Shown: positions 39,101-50,343 of the stretch, piece after piece
How the letters are laid out: each line of letters begins with the position of its first letter
Numbering within the stretch: the first letter of the stretch is position 1
NCBI GenBank assembly: GCA_028456385.1
Contig: JALNQF010000096.1
Location: 62,001-126,000, forward strand
Direction of reading: 5' to 3'
Source of the DNA: Ophiosphaerella korrae
Taxonomy: Eukaryota > Ascomycota > Dothideomycetes > Pleosporales > Phaeosphaeriaceae
Length of the DNA: 64,000 nt
Position numbers and translations under genes: made by a program
Notes under the pieces: model-generated
Databases searched by the model: none
Told to the model about the DNA's origin: nothing
What the model saw: only the letters and a program-made list of their open reading frames with translations

Positions 39101-39624
39101 AGTAGTGAAGCATTTGTCACTTACAATAGCATCATAATTTTCATCTGACATACACAAGATGAAAGCGGAAGCTTGTTGTCTATGGTTGAGAAGTCCGTTG
39201 TGTAGAACTTGAAGGGAGTTACATTTCTGCAGGTAATTTGACAAGTTTGTACACGACTCCTCTTACTGGGATATGAATTCCTCTATTTTGGCTCTGATTT
39301 GAGGCAAAGTTTTCTGCGGTGCAAAAGGATCTGGGCTTCCTCTAAATCATCATTAGTTCCAAGAACCTCTCACCATTGAGTCAAGGAGAACTCGAACCCT
39401 TTAAGACTGAGGGTTGTAAGAGTATCATTTGGATAGTAGCATCTTTTTTCCCGCTCCTTGTGTCTTGGGTTCCATTTGATGGCAAGACTAGTGGCTTTGA
39501 CATGGTACTGAATCACATGTGTGAAATCTTGATTTAATACCCTTGAATCAGGAACATCTGCAGCGCTGTTCTCAGCACTCGAGGGATTGTTATCCGAGGA
39601 TAGTTTGGAAACATAGTTTAACAT
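36140..39624 (-). pseudogene. MACPF-domain protein pseudogene (fungal MACPF family)
   Basis: Exon-like blocks on the minus strand follow the order of the fungal MACPF-domain family: N-terminal part (39624-39370, 39244-39123, about 39075-38867), middle (about 38800-38500, 38420-38330, 38310-38190), MACPF core (37900-37740, 37580-37500, 37400-37340, 37230-37086, 37010-36703) and C-terminus (about 36650-36490, 36470-36410, 36350-36140). Diagnostic pieces include WRIDKKTNKIV, LGGCLQTTKV, FQATGGNIIL and NWRAIDQIDLSPLADII. In-frame stops remain at 37976-37978 (TAA) and 37805-37807 (TAG) within one continuous frame, and three TAG codons lie near 38680-38705 (the last may be spliced out). Such stops are what C-to-T change of CAA/CAG gives. 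MACPF proteins can oligomerise on or perforate membranes; this copy looks non-functional. The true 5' end is uncertain because an AT-rich repeat begins at once upstream. Confidence 0.75.
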
Positions 39625-39639
39625 AGTTTATAAGTGAGC

Positions 39640-39990
39640 ACGTACCCTATTAACTTTACGCACTTTATAAACTTCTAATTAATATATTACTATTAACTTA
39701 AGTCTAGCTAGCTGCTTACGAGGCTAATATGATAGGATAAGTGAGCTTAGGAATAAGGAGATAGATTATTGTTGCGAGGAATAGAACGCTATACCGTAAG
39801 ATAACTACGCGCTCTTGAGCCCCCTGTAGGCTAAGCACTATAAGCTTCGTGAGCTTATATTAGCCGAGCTTAGCTATGCAAGGGCTTCGCCCATAGATAC
39901 CTAAGAATCAATAATATATCTCCCTATTATTCCTAAATTCTTTTCTCCCATTACAAGTATACTATATAGTACCTAGTGTATGGCTTTAGA
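39640..39990. repeat. AT-rich, probably RIP-affected repeat fragment
   Basis: Composition shifts sharply to AT with TA-rich text. The stretch from about 39744 (TTAGGAATAAGGAGATAG) recurs as an imperfect reverse complement at about 39910-39940, giving a small inverted-repeat unit. It could be the remnant of a transposon end or of an LTR; no coding capacity. Confidence 0.35.
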
Positions 39991-42085
39991 CACAACATAG
40001 AGGACTATTTACAATAATAGCGTTTGGCAAGGAGGAAAGCAAGGTTGTCCATGTTAGCTTGTTTGGCAACAGGCTTTTAAAAGAGAGTGAGAGGAAGTAG
40101 CAATGACAAATCCGTATTTGTTAGTAGGAACTAAGCTAGCTAAGCACTCATGCCAGCACCGTAATCATCGTCATGAGGCATAAGCAGAGATGGAAAGAGG
40201 TGGTGGGAACAACTGCATTTGATTTAGCCTGGGCGCTAACAAACCTACGGCACATGACTAGTGTGCGCACCTGAGGAGAATAACTGTCCGTTGGCTCAGG
40301 CGTTGCGATGTGATTATACTGCTAGACGAATCTGCGACGTAATATTCCTGTAAGTTGTGCTGCATAGCAACGTTAGACGCTAGCTCCCGCACGGACTGTC
40401 TGTGCACACACTGAGGCTGGCTCGTGCGGAGGAGCCCGTTTTTTGTGTTGCAGCTCCACGGCTTGGTCTCAAGTTGCAATAGCTGTAACAACACAATAAA
40501 GCAATAATTATTAATAAAACTTTTTCTTAAGTTTCTTTGATATATTGCTATACGTTTTGCGGATTTTAGGGTTGTTTGCATCTCAGATTGTTGTTTTGCG
40601 TTGTCTTCCGCAGCGCAACTTTGTTGGTTTGATACTCTAATAAAAGAGCTTCTTCGTAGACAGCGCCACATGAGTGTTAAGCCTGATAATATATTGTGGC
40701 TAGTACTCCGCTATGCTGCTCTAGCACTAGTTAGGTGAGCGACCTGCTCAGGGAGTCCTCCTGTAGGGAGCCAACGGTCCCTGGAACCCTCCATCTTATG
40801 CGTCGCGATTGGGGGCAATAGGGGCGACACATACCTAGGCCACTGGTAGCACCGCGCTCTTCGTTGGCTGCTTAGCGTTCTTGGGTTAGAGTCATTTTAG
40901 CCTACACAGCACCCTCGTCGCTTTGCTGGCCGTATGCACCAGGTGCGCCTTGAACCGTGGCTCCTTGTCGAGTGCTAACCCAGGAGTTGACCTCGCCAAT
41001 CGGCAGGATCTCCCTCTGACAAGATACAAGGGGGCCACCCAAGAAAGCATAACCGCGCTACGATTCAAAGCGGAGGCCCGTGTTAAACGCAGCCCCGCCG
41101 GTAGGTTTCCACTGCTCTAACATCGGCACCGAGAAAGGCTACTGTTGCCTGGTGCCAGTACACCTCTCCTATTGTTGTCGCACCGCAGCAACCCACTGCG
41201 TTCCATTGTAGCCACGGCCTCCCATTGTGCGCCTGCACTCAAAAGACTGCTGCACAGTCTCCCCCGCGCATTGCGCTTTCAAGGAATCAAGCAATCAAGC
41301 AACCAAGCCCTGGGCATAAACATCTTGGGCCGCAATTCAGACCTTAGGAGGGGCGTAATGTCGTCGTTACTGAAATTCTCAAAGATGTCGTCGACATGGT
41401 CGCGAATGTGTCGATGTTGGAGAGGAATTTGATGCTGGACAGTGTTTCAAGGAGGGGATCGTGAAGGCCCCCGGAAAATCTTAGGCTATTCCCCGGACCG
41501 ATCGTTTTTTACGCCATCTAAGGATCACACCTATAGATATTTCTGCTATTGATATGGGCTTTTGGTGGATTGTGTCTCATCTTGCGTGACCAGAAAGGCG
41601 GTGGCCTGAGCCCGGTTAAGAAACCCGCAAGTGCCCCACGTCCCCAGATTGAGCAGCCACCGCCGTTGCCAAGCACGCCGAGCCGTCTTGCCCAGGGATA
41701 TTTGGAACAGGTAGGTGTAACAGCGCTAATTTATGATTGGCCTTCATCCAAAATTGACCTAGTTTGTGGCCACAAAACTCAGTCGCTCCCTATTTCGCAG
41801 GCTACAAGTTTTGTATCTGAAGTAACTGCAGGGTTCATTCTCTTCCTATGGCCGGACACAGGCGGTTAGGAAAGCCGATGGTTACGCCGAGTTAGGCACG
41901 CAACATTGACCAAGAGGTGGAATTCACGATGTTGGATATAAAAATCACAAGCTGCCGTCGCTTGCTGTCTATTTTTTATATTATTTTTTCAACACACTTC
42001 CTTGATTCAATTCTCTCCAGACGGGCAGGCCCAAAAGTTGCTTTTTTTTCGAAACGTATTACCATTTCTCAATCTAACCGTCAAC
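39991..42085. other. Gene-poor region, partly GC-rich
   Basis: No recognisable gene. A 137-codon minus-strand open frame (40671-40258) shows no family features. The 40700-41450 stretch is GC-rich compared with its surroundings, which may reflect an old non-RIPed insert of unknown type; it ends with a short CAAG-type low-complexity run near 41283-41310. Confidence 0.35.
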
Positions 42086-42355
42086 ATGCTTTTCAAGACC
42101 TTCTCTCTTCTTGCTCTTGCAAGCTTGGCGCTCGCCGCTCCCCAGGGAAGGGGCGGCAATTCGAAGCAAGCACAGCGCGTCGACGAGCTCCGGGCCTCGG
42201 GCCTCAACTGCCAGCCCGGGCCACAGGGAACATTCGTTTGCGATGATGGCCTTGGTGGCAACTGGTAAGCTTGCCTGAGCTTCCCCAAGAGGAGTCTAGA
42301 AACTAACAGCCGTTATAGCAGTGTCAACAGGGCTGGAGGTGGAACTTGCTTGTAA
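42086..42355 (+). CDS. Small secreted cysteine-containing protein (71 aa)
   Basis: Exons 42086-42264 and 42319-42355 are joined over a 54-bp intron with a CTAAC branch site. The first exon alone would run through the donor into a stop, so splicing is needed. Residues 1-17 (MLFKTFSLLALASLALA) are a clear signal peptide. The mature part is about 54 residues, Gly-rich, with four cysteines (42, 52, 60, 70) that could form two disulfides. The start at 42086 was preferred over an upstream in-frame ATG (42002) because the signal peptide begins there. No family recognised; effector-like or antimicrobial-like by form only. Confidence 0.7.
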
Positions 42356-44600
42356 TTTCACGTCACAAAACAGGCTAGGGTACTAGCAAGGACACGCGTG
42401 GTACGCTGCTGTAACAATCACAAGACCTGCATGATATGAACGATAAGGAAATATCTTGAAGCGATAGCACCCCGACATGCGACGGATATGCTATGGCTTA
42501 CATGGCGGGTTTTTGCCTATCTGAGGAACTCATGGTTGCCTCCCTGTCAAAAACTAGGTACCAAATAGACAAAACAGTCCCATCTCGCTGTCCGTACACT
42601 AGTCTACTTGTCCCCTGCAACCCTAAACCTTCAAAATTTCATGGAAACTGGAATAATACATATATTACAAGCGTCTTCTTTTCTTCTCTTTACTGTAACT
42701 TTTATAAATTATTGGCTAACCATTATAAGTTACGACTAGTTATTAGTAAATTATTTAGTTACTTAAAAAGAGTATGGACGAGATGCATTATCAAAAGTTT
42801 ATGAAACTTGGTCACGCCAGCCAGAGCACCCCAATTTGTGTTCCGAGAATGATACGGCTACTAGGTGTAGAAGTACAGAAGACACATTATCGTTCGATAA
42901 TATATTCCCTGACACACTCGCCCGGCCGACGGTAATAACCACGGTTGGGTCGTGTAACGATTTCTTGATGGACGAGAGACTTTATCCAGAGCTAAACTAC
43001 GTCTCAGAGATTTTTTTTTATTCAGAAAACTTCCTTAGCTATTCGTTTTCAGATCTTGTAAACGTTAGCTAACTCCATTTATGTAGTGTGTATAAGATAC
43101 ACTTCTTGTATACCCTTTTTGTACACTCTAACCCCTGTCTTTCTATCCAATCTTGCACATCCAATACTGCGGTCTGTCAATTATCCGATGCCTCAAACGT
43201 TCAACGACGTCGGACGGTTGAAAGATGATTTTTAGTAAACATAAATTTTACTTACGGCCACCTGAACTTCTCGCAAATACGTGATGAGTTTGCCAGATAC
43301 CCAGGGCACCGTTGCTAGGCCGGTGATGCAAACTTGCCGTGGGTGACCTTTTAACCTGTCCCTTTTTTGTTATATGCAGCTGAGAAGTATGGGTTCCGTT
43401 GCTACAGGCATATGATTTCGCGGAAGCGAAACGCCTGCGAATGCAATAGAGGTATTATGTAGGGTTGACGAGTCGTGATTGGTTGCTCGATACCTCGAGG
43501 TTACCTGGGCACCAGGCGACATTACCCCTTAGGCCCTCTCCAGCCGCCACCAATACTTGTTTAAGTAATAGGTAAATTTATCTCGTCAAAAGCAATTTAC
43601 ACACTATTTCAGGGTCTAGGGGGCCGAAAAGTTGTTGGTAGAGAAACTCTACTAAGCGACTTTCCCCAAACAGGAAACGAGTTGTTTTGACAGGTGTCGG
43701 CAGAGACGACCGAGCGTTTCTGAGCCAATCAAACCTCGAGTGTCCGTCCTCAAGCCAGCCTGACCAGTAACTTGAGGCATGCATTACCGATTCGCGCCGC
43801 ATCCTAGTCTTTAGATTTCGCAATCTATCTCCTCTTCTGTACATGGCCAAGAACCAATAGTGCATTCTCAGTGACTGATCACAGAATCACGCAAGTTGTG
43901 CAGAGGCGGGCTTGCAGGACGTCCGGCTTAAATATGGTTCACTCCTCTACTAAACCGTGCGATACTATCTCACTTGCCAATTTTTCATCTTCAGCACAGT
44001 TCTACATATAACCTATGAGTGCCGAAAAACTTCCATCAGCGTTGCTAACTCGTTGATATGCTGTGTAGCCTGAGCCATTAACCAAAGCACCTCCGACCAT
44101 ATCATGACAGGTGCTGCTAGCGTGGATCACTCAAGGGAAAACAACCGACAGAGGCTTTGCTATGTTTGAATTGAGGCGATCAGATCATACTGTACTTTTG
44201 AAGTGCTCTCTTCCGATTTTGCGGCTTGGTTCTATCTGACTGGACAAGGGAGGCTTCATCCGTGGATGGATCAATCTTCCAATAGAGAGCTTGCAACCAA
44301 CACTCCCGACCCCGACTCTACATATTGTGGTGTAGTAGAACCGCACGTGATCGGGGAGGATTAGGTCAGCATTGCGGCTCTGTGTGGGCTCCGAGTAAGA
44401 TCAGATGGAGTAGATAGCCACCGACACCAACTCGTCATGTAGCTACTCAAGCCATATATTCCAACTCACCTCGCCGACTGCGGGCCGCCACCTGCCTCCT
44501 ACTTCTACGTGCATCCCAGTATGCCACAATATGCTGTTCAGAAACGCTGGTATTAAGAGTGTGATATGGTATCGCAGTAAGCTCTCTGTTCGTTAGCAAG
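42356..44600. other. Long intergenic region
   Basis: No supportable gene in about 2.2 kb. A 95-codon minus frame at 43865-43578 has no recognisable features, and 42650-42800 is AT-rich. Confidence 0.4.
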
Positions 44601-44639
44601 CAGTATACGCGTGATAATCACTCATTGAAGCTAAACTAG

Positions 44640-44857
44640 CTGTATCGACAGCTACATCCCGTGGTCGTGGAAATCGAGCAGCCGCGTGGTTTGGCGACTA
44701 TCTAAAGCAGCAAAATGACTCAGAGATCCAAAGTCTTGCTCTTTTTGAAGGCATCCTGGGATGGGCTACTGCTGGGGGCGATTACATACAACACATAGAT
44801 GAATATGAGTCAGAGGCCTGGGATCCAGCGGATGCTGCAAATCATACCGAGCACTAA
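44640..44857 (+). pseudogene. Orphan 3' exon of an unidentified gene
   Basis: An open frame without its own ATG runs from about 44650 to a TAA at 44855-44857. It looks protein-coding: an RGRGNRAAAWFGDYLKQQ stretch, then LALFEGILGWATAGGDYI and an acidic tail ending NHTEH. It could be the last exon of a longer gene whose upstream exons I cannot find, or a surviving fragment. Family not recognised. Confidence 0.3.
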
Positions 44858-44994
44858 TCTAGTAGGCCTAAGGGACTTGTACCACAATGCATGACACAGA
44901 GGGATATTCTTTAAACCCATCACTAATTAAACGATCCTTATGGCCATCGCTATTCAAACAAAGCCTAAATGCAGACAACATCTGTGGAATAAAA

Positions 44995-45873
44995 TCAAGT
45001 GCATTCTTCATCCAATACCGTCCACACCACGCTCTTCTTCACCTTGCATCCACCTGCCGCAGATTGCGTACATCCGCTTTCTAACGCTACAGCAATTCTG
45101 TCCATCTTCTCGTCAGAAGTGGCATACTGCATGAGCATTTTGTATGCAGTAGAGCACTCCACACCATCAAAGCTGCAGTCTTCGGGGGTGTCGCTTTTAC
45201 GTAGTTGCTTGTCCGGTTGTGTCGAAAGCGGCACTTGCGTGATATCAGCAGTTGGGTTCTTCGAAAGTAGGGCGAGAAGTTTGCAGGGAGCTGTCGTGCT
45301 ATCCGGATATCCAGATAGCGAGGAGGCTTTTGTGTAGGTACCCGTGCACACTTTAGTGGGGGCCACATCCGGCTCCTCACTGTATGATTCCGCCGAACGA
45401 GGAGAATTCTTAGTCAAGCGCTCTCCACTCTCAGACGTCTTTTTTGGGTTCGGTTCTCTCTCCTTGACGCTGATATTCTGAGCTTCGGGCTTCTTTCCTG
45501 CCCATGGCTTACACGTTGATGACACTTTCTGTGCATTCTTCTCCGGCATCAATTCCAACGCGAGTTGATGGCGCTCCCCGCCATGTAAGCAGCCATGCTT
45601 CCCCAACCAAGCATCAATGGCGTTGTCAGTATACCCTATTTGTCTAAGCAAGTCTCGGAGGCTGGCATTCTCTCGCACAACTCGCTGAGCGGCAAGTTGC
45701 ACTTCTTTCGTCGCCTGAATCCCCTGCTCGCGTGTCTCTGCCACTCTGCGCTCGAGGTCTAAAACGTATTCTTTCTGTCGAGCACGATATCGGCGCTTAT
45801 TGTCTCTCGCTCGAGAGGTACTTTGGGTGTTCTTTTCCTGGCGAGACTGAACGAGTGCCGGTTTCCGGCCCAT
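44995..45873 (-). CDS. bZIP transcription factor
   Basis: A single-exon 292-residue protein. The basic region (residues about 21-36, core NKRRYRARQ from Asn25) fits the fungal bZIP pattern NxxxxRxxR, followed by a YVLDLERRV start of the coiled coil and heptads to about residue 78. The rest is hydrophilic, Ser/Lys/Glu-rich, with cysteines near the C-terminus. Nuclear DNA-binding factor by family. It is divergent from the chromate-type transporter 506 bp away and 11 kb from the MFS gene. A link to the NRPS locus is speculative, although bZIP dimers favour TTAC/GTAA half-sites like those in the NRPS promoter. Confidence 0.9.
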   Translation of the reverse strand: MGRKPALVQSRQEKNTQSTSRARDNKRRYRARQKEYVLDLERRVAETREQGIQATKEVQLAAQRVVRENASLRDLLRQIGYTDNAIDAWLGKHGCLHGGERHQLALELMPEKNAQKVSSTCKPWAGKKPEAQNISVKEREPNPKKTSESGERLTKNSPRSAESYSEEPDVAPTKVCTGTYTKASSLSGYPDSTTAPCKLLALLSKNPTADITQVPLSTQPDKQLRKSDTPEDCSFDGVECSTAYKMLMQYATSDEKMDRIAVALESGCTQSAAGGCKVKKSVVWTVLDEECT

Positions 45874-46379
45874 GATGAATGAGGCCTAATAAGTACCCGG
45901 AACAAAGACCTAATTGATGTCCGAGGTGGAGGCGGGTGGGAACGGCTCAGGATACCTATTGTTGTTATGTACAAGACAAAATTTGCGGCACAGGCGCTGC
46001 CTTTTTGCATCGCGAGCAACATGTGAAACTCTCATAGCAGAGGTGAGTCTAGATTCGTGCCGTGTCAAGCGTAGCGAGAGCGTGTGGGGCCGCGACAGAC
46101 AGCAAACACCTCATTGGACGGCCCGGCCAATAGGCTCTAGAGAATCGGAGAACGCCATTTGTCCTAGACGATATTCTAACCGACGTGCATGGCCAATCAG
46201 CATTCAGCAGTCCGTCCTCTTTCAAGGCGATATTTTGCTCCAATAATCTAACTCCTCTATATTTATATAGCCATCATGGTCTTGATGATAGGATTCAGGT
46301 TGCATACCATTTGCTTCGTCTCGCTATTTCATCTTCCAATTTTGACTACTTTTCTGACAGCTTGCTCTTCGATCTATCT
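45874..46379. promoter_or_regulatory. Divergent promoter bZIP / CHR transporter with CCAAT boxes and TATA-like sequence
   Basis: CCAAT pentamers lie at 46127-46131 and 46193-46197, with an inverted copy (ATTGG) at 46113-46117. A TATATTTATATAG stretch at about 46258-46270 sits 110 bp before the transporter ATG. The arrangement fits a plus-strand RNA polymerase II promoter. Confidence 0.5.
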
Positions 46380-48025
46380 ATGGCAGACTCTACCTCACAT
46401 CAGACTGCAACCAAATCGGGTGACCAAGACGTCGAGGCTTTGCATCAGTCAAGCGATCCACATCTTCATGAAAGAAAGGAAACGTCCGCAGTCGACCAAT
46501 CTGCCAGCTCCTCTCACACCCAAGACAACGATTTGACCTATTCAAACGCGCCAAAGCTTTCTCTGCCTCGCCTCTTTTGGTATTTCTTCTACAACTTCGG
46601 CCTTTTCGCTTGGGGTGGTCCGGTCGCTCAGATCGCTCTGATCAAAGAGCAGATCGTCATCAAAGAAAAATGGATTACGCTTGCGCGGTTTCAACGCGTT
46701 TTTGCTGTTTACCAGATCCTTCCTGGACCAGAAGCCGCTGAGCTTTGCATGTTCTTCGGTTGCTTAAGTGCTGGCAGAATCGGAGGCATTGTTGCAGGCT
46801 TGGGCTTCATCTTGCCTGGCTTCATACTGATGCTAGTAGCAAGTTACTTGTATACTTTGGCTGGTCTTGAAAACAGGTACTTTAATGCCAGTTTCCGAGC
46901 ATTACAACCTATCGTTTCCGCTATGGTATGAAGAATCTGAAAACTGCTAATTGTGCTTCAAGGCAAGCCGTTGCTAACATGAATTAGATGTTCAAAGCTA
47001 CGCACAAGATAGCAGACCACTCCGTAATCAAGCATAGCACGAAGAAGGTAGATCCCTTCCTAGTTATTGCTGCGATCTGTACGGCTATTAATTCAGCTTT
47101 GCGCTTAAACATGTTGGTGATCTCATGCATTAGAAATGATATAGAAAGACGGTGACTGACTTTGTGTAGTTTCATCTCTCTCGGCCTATACGGCATCATC
47201 TACATGTTTATCGCTCGCCGGCTATGGATTCCAGCTAGCATACTCTTCATCCTTCAATATGTCGGATATGCCCTTTATGCAGTCTTTCGAGGTGTCCCAT
47301 CCCCGGTATCACTAGCCCTCGGAATCGCAAAGACGCCTTCCTTAATCAATCTCTTTGTTCTTGGTCTCGTTGCGGGTACATTGTCATTCGGCGGTGCTTA
47401 CACCGCTATTCCCTTCGTACAGGTCGAAGCAGTCTTAAAGGGTGGGTGGCTACCTCAGCGAGTCTTCATCGACTGTATTGCCATTGGGAACGTGCTACCT
47501 GCGCCACTTGTTATCTTTGCTACGTTTGTTGGGTTTCAGGGTGGTAATACAGATAGCGGGTTGGGTAAGGCGTTTGCAGGAGCGGTTGTGATAACGCTCG
47601 GAATGTTTTTCCCGTGCTTTTTGTTCACTATCGCCGGCCATTCGTTGCTTGAGAAGCTAGTTCACAACAAGGTAGGCATCAGCCTCACACCCTTTACCTA
47701 TCAGTCCTAAACCGGATAACTCACACGCCGCCAGTTCCTTTCTAGCTTTTTTGATGGGCTTTGCGGAGCAGTTATCGGCGTCATCGCTGTCATCACCTTG
47801 CAAATCCTCAAGTCCAGCATTCAGGGGACGGAGCGGGATTTCCTAACGAGGCCGGTGGAAGTAGCCATCGCCAAGGCAGCGCAATCAGGAATCGCAGCAG
47901 TAATTTTTACGGTTGCATTGGCCGTATTGTATAAGTTCACCAATAAATGGGTCACTATTGTACTCGTCGCTGCTGGAGCGGTGGCTGGACAGTTTCTATT
48001 CCTTGATGAGCTGCCAGGTCACTGA
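46380..48025 (+). CDS. CHR-family chromate/anion transporter (ChrA-like)
   Basis: Four exons, 46380-46925, 46988-47112, 47170-47671 and 47735-48025, with introns of 62, 57 and 63 bp, give 487 residues. The two CHR half-domains are present. The N half has FGLFAWGGPVAQIALIKEQ and ILPGPEAAELCMFFG; the C half has GTLSFGGAYTAIPFVQVE and GNVLPAPLVIFATFVGF. About ten hydrophobic segments follow this two-fold pattern. The N-terminal 65 residues are hydrophilic and Ser-rich. The start at 46380 lies downstream of the TATA-like box; upstream in-frame ATGs are less likely. Predicted membrane anion transporter related to bacterial ChrA; in fungi the substrate may not be chromate. The donor of intron 2 (GTTGGT) is weak but is the one that keeps the frame. 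Confidence 0.9.
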
Positions 48026-49362
48026 GAGTTGGGAAATGGCTTCGGCATATAGCAAAGTATGCCCTAAGAAAGATTCAAATTTGCGATAGCTACAGGGGTT
48101 ATAGAGGGTTTGAGGTCTAGTATCCTCAGAGTCTAGGATGATATGCTGCGTATTGACTCTATTTTTTGTTGACTGTTTCCGGCTATTCTCGGCGACACTT
48201 GATTCCAGCTTTATTGGACGTCGAGCTGTCGGACGTGATGGTACTGAGTCACTGATGCAGTTTGAGTGTAGAATGTGATTGATTGAGTTCTGTCTACCAT
48301 CTGCCTTCTGGCTGCCTCTGATATCCTTGGTGAGTTTCTTTGATGACTCTCATGCCCAAGGGCTGCCCTTTTGTTGAGTTACTTTCCTGTCAAAGGGATG
48401 CGCCGCAGCTGAGCTGGTGCTTTGTGGTTGAGTTAGTGGCGAGCTAGTATCGTGCACTAGCATCGCAGATCGATCGCCATCTCAATCGTCATCTGAATCG
48501 ACCCATGATCTGGCTTGTAGGCCAGCTCATCTGACATGGTGACATCGACACCCAGTGGCTGCTCAAATGTCACGTACTCAAAAAACAGGGTCGGGGCTAG
48601 GATCAAGATACTGCTGGAGAGTCAAAACGGCACACTACTATATATGGGAACTAGGCATAGCAGCCGACTACGAACAGCATAGCGGGGGAAGAAAATTTGA
48701 AAAACATGGAGATTCGCGTTGACAAAGAATGATTCCGACTGCTATCTGACGGTGATTCATATGGTTGCCTAGGGGACTCGCACGACTTGGTAGAGGCAAA
48801 CTAGAGTTGGCATTAGCACAAGTGACTGACTTCGCTGTAACCCCAATTGTGGCTCATCTGATACCAAGACACATTCGACACGATCAACACCCAACGCCGA
48901 GCCGGCAAGGTATGCTACCTCCAGCTCACTTACGCCCATATTTTGGCAATGAGTTTCTTCATCACAGCATGACCGGCGTAGACGGCCAGTACTGGCCTAA
49001 TGGTGGATGGGTAGTAGGCTTTTTGCAAAGCAAGTCGGTCATGAGTGTTAGCTTGGCTGCTGATGGCAATATAACGTCATCTTTTTGCACCAACAAAAAC
49101 ACTGCTCAGGATTGGAGTTGATCTTTACAAAGCATTTCATTAGTCTGGGGTACCAAGTTTTTATATACTAGCCATATATACTCCATGTCTTGTTCGTTCC
49201 GTATAAATCGCTGATGATATATAGATCCAGGTGGCCTCGCGATGCTGCCCAAACTACACGTTCATGACTCGTGTAAGTTGGCATTCCCCTTAACCCTCTC
49301 ATCCTTCGTGTAGAATAACTTCCTCAGGGGCACAGTCGACATGATTGAGTATGGATTTCGTA
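48026..49362. other. Intergenic region between CHR transporter and GH11 gene
   Basis: About 1.3 kb with converging genes on both sides. A 118-codon plus frame at 48765-49121 has no recognised domain or signal peptide and is not called. Nothing else seen. Confidence 0.4.
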
Positions 49363-50343
49363 CTAAGGCGTAGCCGTGGGAGACGCTCTTGGTGTGGGTG
49401 TACTCGTAGGCTTTCTCGTGCTTGTCCTTTTAACAGACCTATATGTTGACGTTGGTGTTTCTGGTACTGCAACCGTCGGTCTGACACCAACAGTGATGTC
49501 TGCATCTCCACTGCCTCGCTGCCCCTCAATGGCCATAACCATATAATTCTGCTTCCCAAGCTTCAGCCCAGCCGCTTCCCATGCACGGAAATGGTTTCCC
49601 GTATTGATAGTTCCACCACAGTGCATCTTGGTACGTACAGACCAATATTGCTGAAAGTCTGTATGATCACCAATGATAGATGGCGCATTGATCCGCTCTT
49701 TTTGCCAAATTTCGTAGGTGCCACCGTCACTGGTGAGTGTACCGTACTGGGTTGCGCTAGCATTATCGGAAGGGTTGTGGTCACCCACTGTGGAATCAGG
49801 GTGATTAGAATTTGTATCAAATAATATTGATATACGGCATCCGGAGACGTCTTTCAGGTACTTACTGGACTCAATTACGTAGTACTCAACCAAAGGATTA
49901 GTGGTCCACCCATACAACGCCATGTATGCCCAGCCATCTACGTTGAATGTGCCAGAATAATTGAATAGCCTATTTTGCGTTTCAAGGAAGTCGAATTAGC
50001 TTTCTATCGCAACATAGGTATCTTATCCATCTGAAAGGTAAGGCACTTAATACATTCCTTATCACTTTAAAAGGGGGGTTACCCGCTCGACTCCGGCCTT
50101 TTTCACTTACATATCGCGTGCTGGTCGGTAGCCTTTTCCTACCACAAAGTTTCCTCCAGGCCCGTTGTCCCATGAAACATTAAACGCGCCACCGGGGCCA
50201 TTGTTGAAGTCAACGTTAGCGAAGTCGTTTGCCCAATTCTGTATCGCGAAACCATTTTGGCGTGGTTCAAGGAGTGATGGACTGGCCAAGTTAGCAGCAT
50301 CAACGATAGCTGCACTAATTCCGACCATGATGGCTGAGAACAC
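49363..50343 (-). CDS. GH11 endo-1,4-beta-xylanase with Ser/Thr/Pro-rich C-terminal tail
   Basis: Three exons, 50343-50111, 49969-49866 and 49787-49363, with introns of 141 and 78 bp, give 253 residues. The N-terminus is hydrophobic (about 1-18), consistent with secretion. GH11 landmarks: GPGGNFVVGKGY, ALYGWTTNPLVEYY (nucleophile Glu106), SDGGTYEIWQ, TDFQQYWSVR, NHFRAWEAAGL and MAIEGQRGSG (acid/base Glu200). It hydrolyses beta-1,4-xylan outside the cell. The catalytic domain ends at about 210. The last 40 residues form a Thr/Pro/Arg-rich linker that in other fungi leads to a CBM1, but none follows, so a binding module may have been lost. Confidence 0.9.

Noticed and set aside
40258..40671. 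137-codon minus-strand open frame
   Set aside because: No domain, signal peptide, homopolymer-free coding pattern or splice context; likely fortuitous.
40700..41450. GC-rich stretch as rDNA, tRNA or other RNA gene
   Set aside because: No tRNA cloverleaf or rRNA core sequence could be recognised.
48765..49121. 118-codon plus-strand open frame
   Set aside because: No recognisable family and no convincing start context; not supportable as a gene.
49299..49362. Possible CBM1 exon after the xylanase linker
   Set aside because: No CBM1 cysteine/aromatic pattern in any minus-strand frame here.
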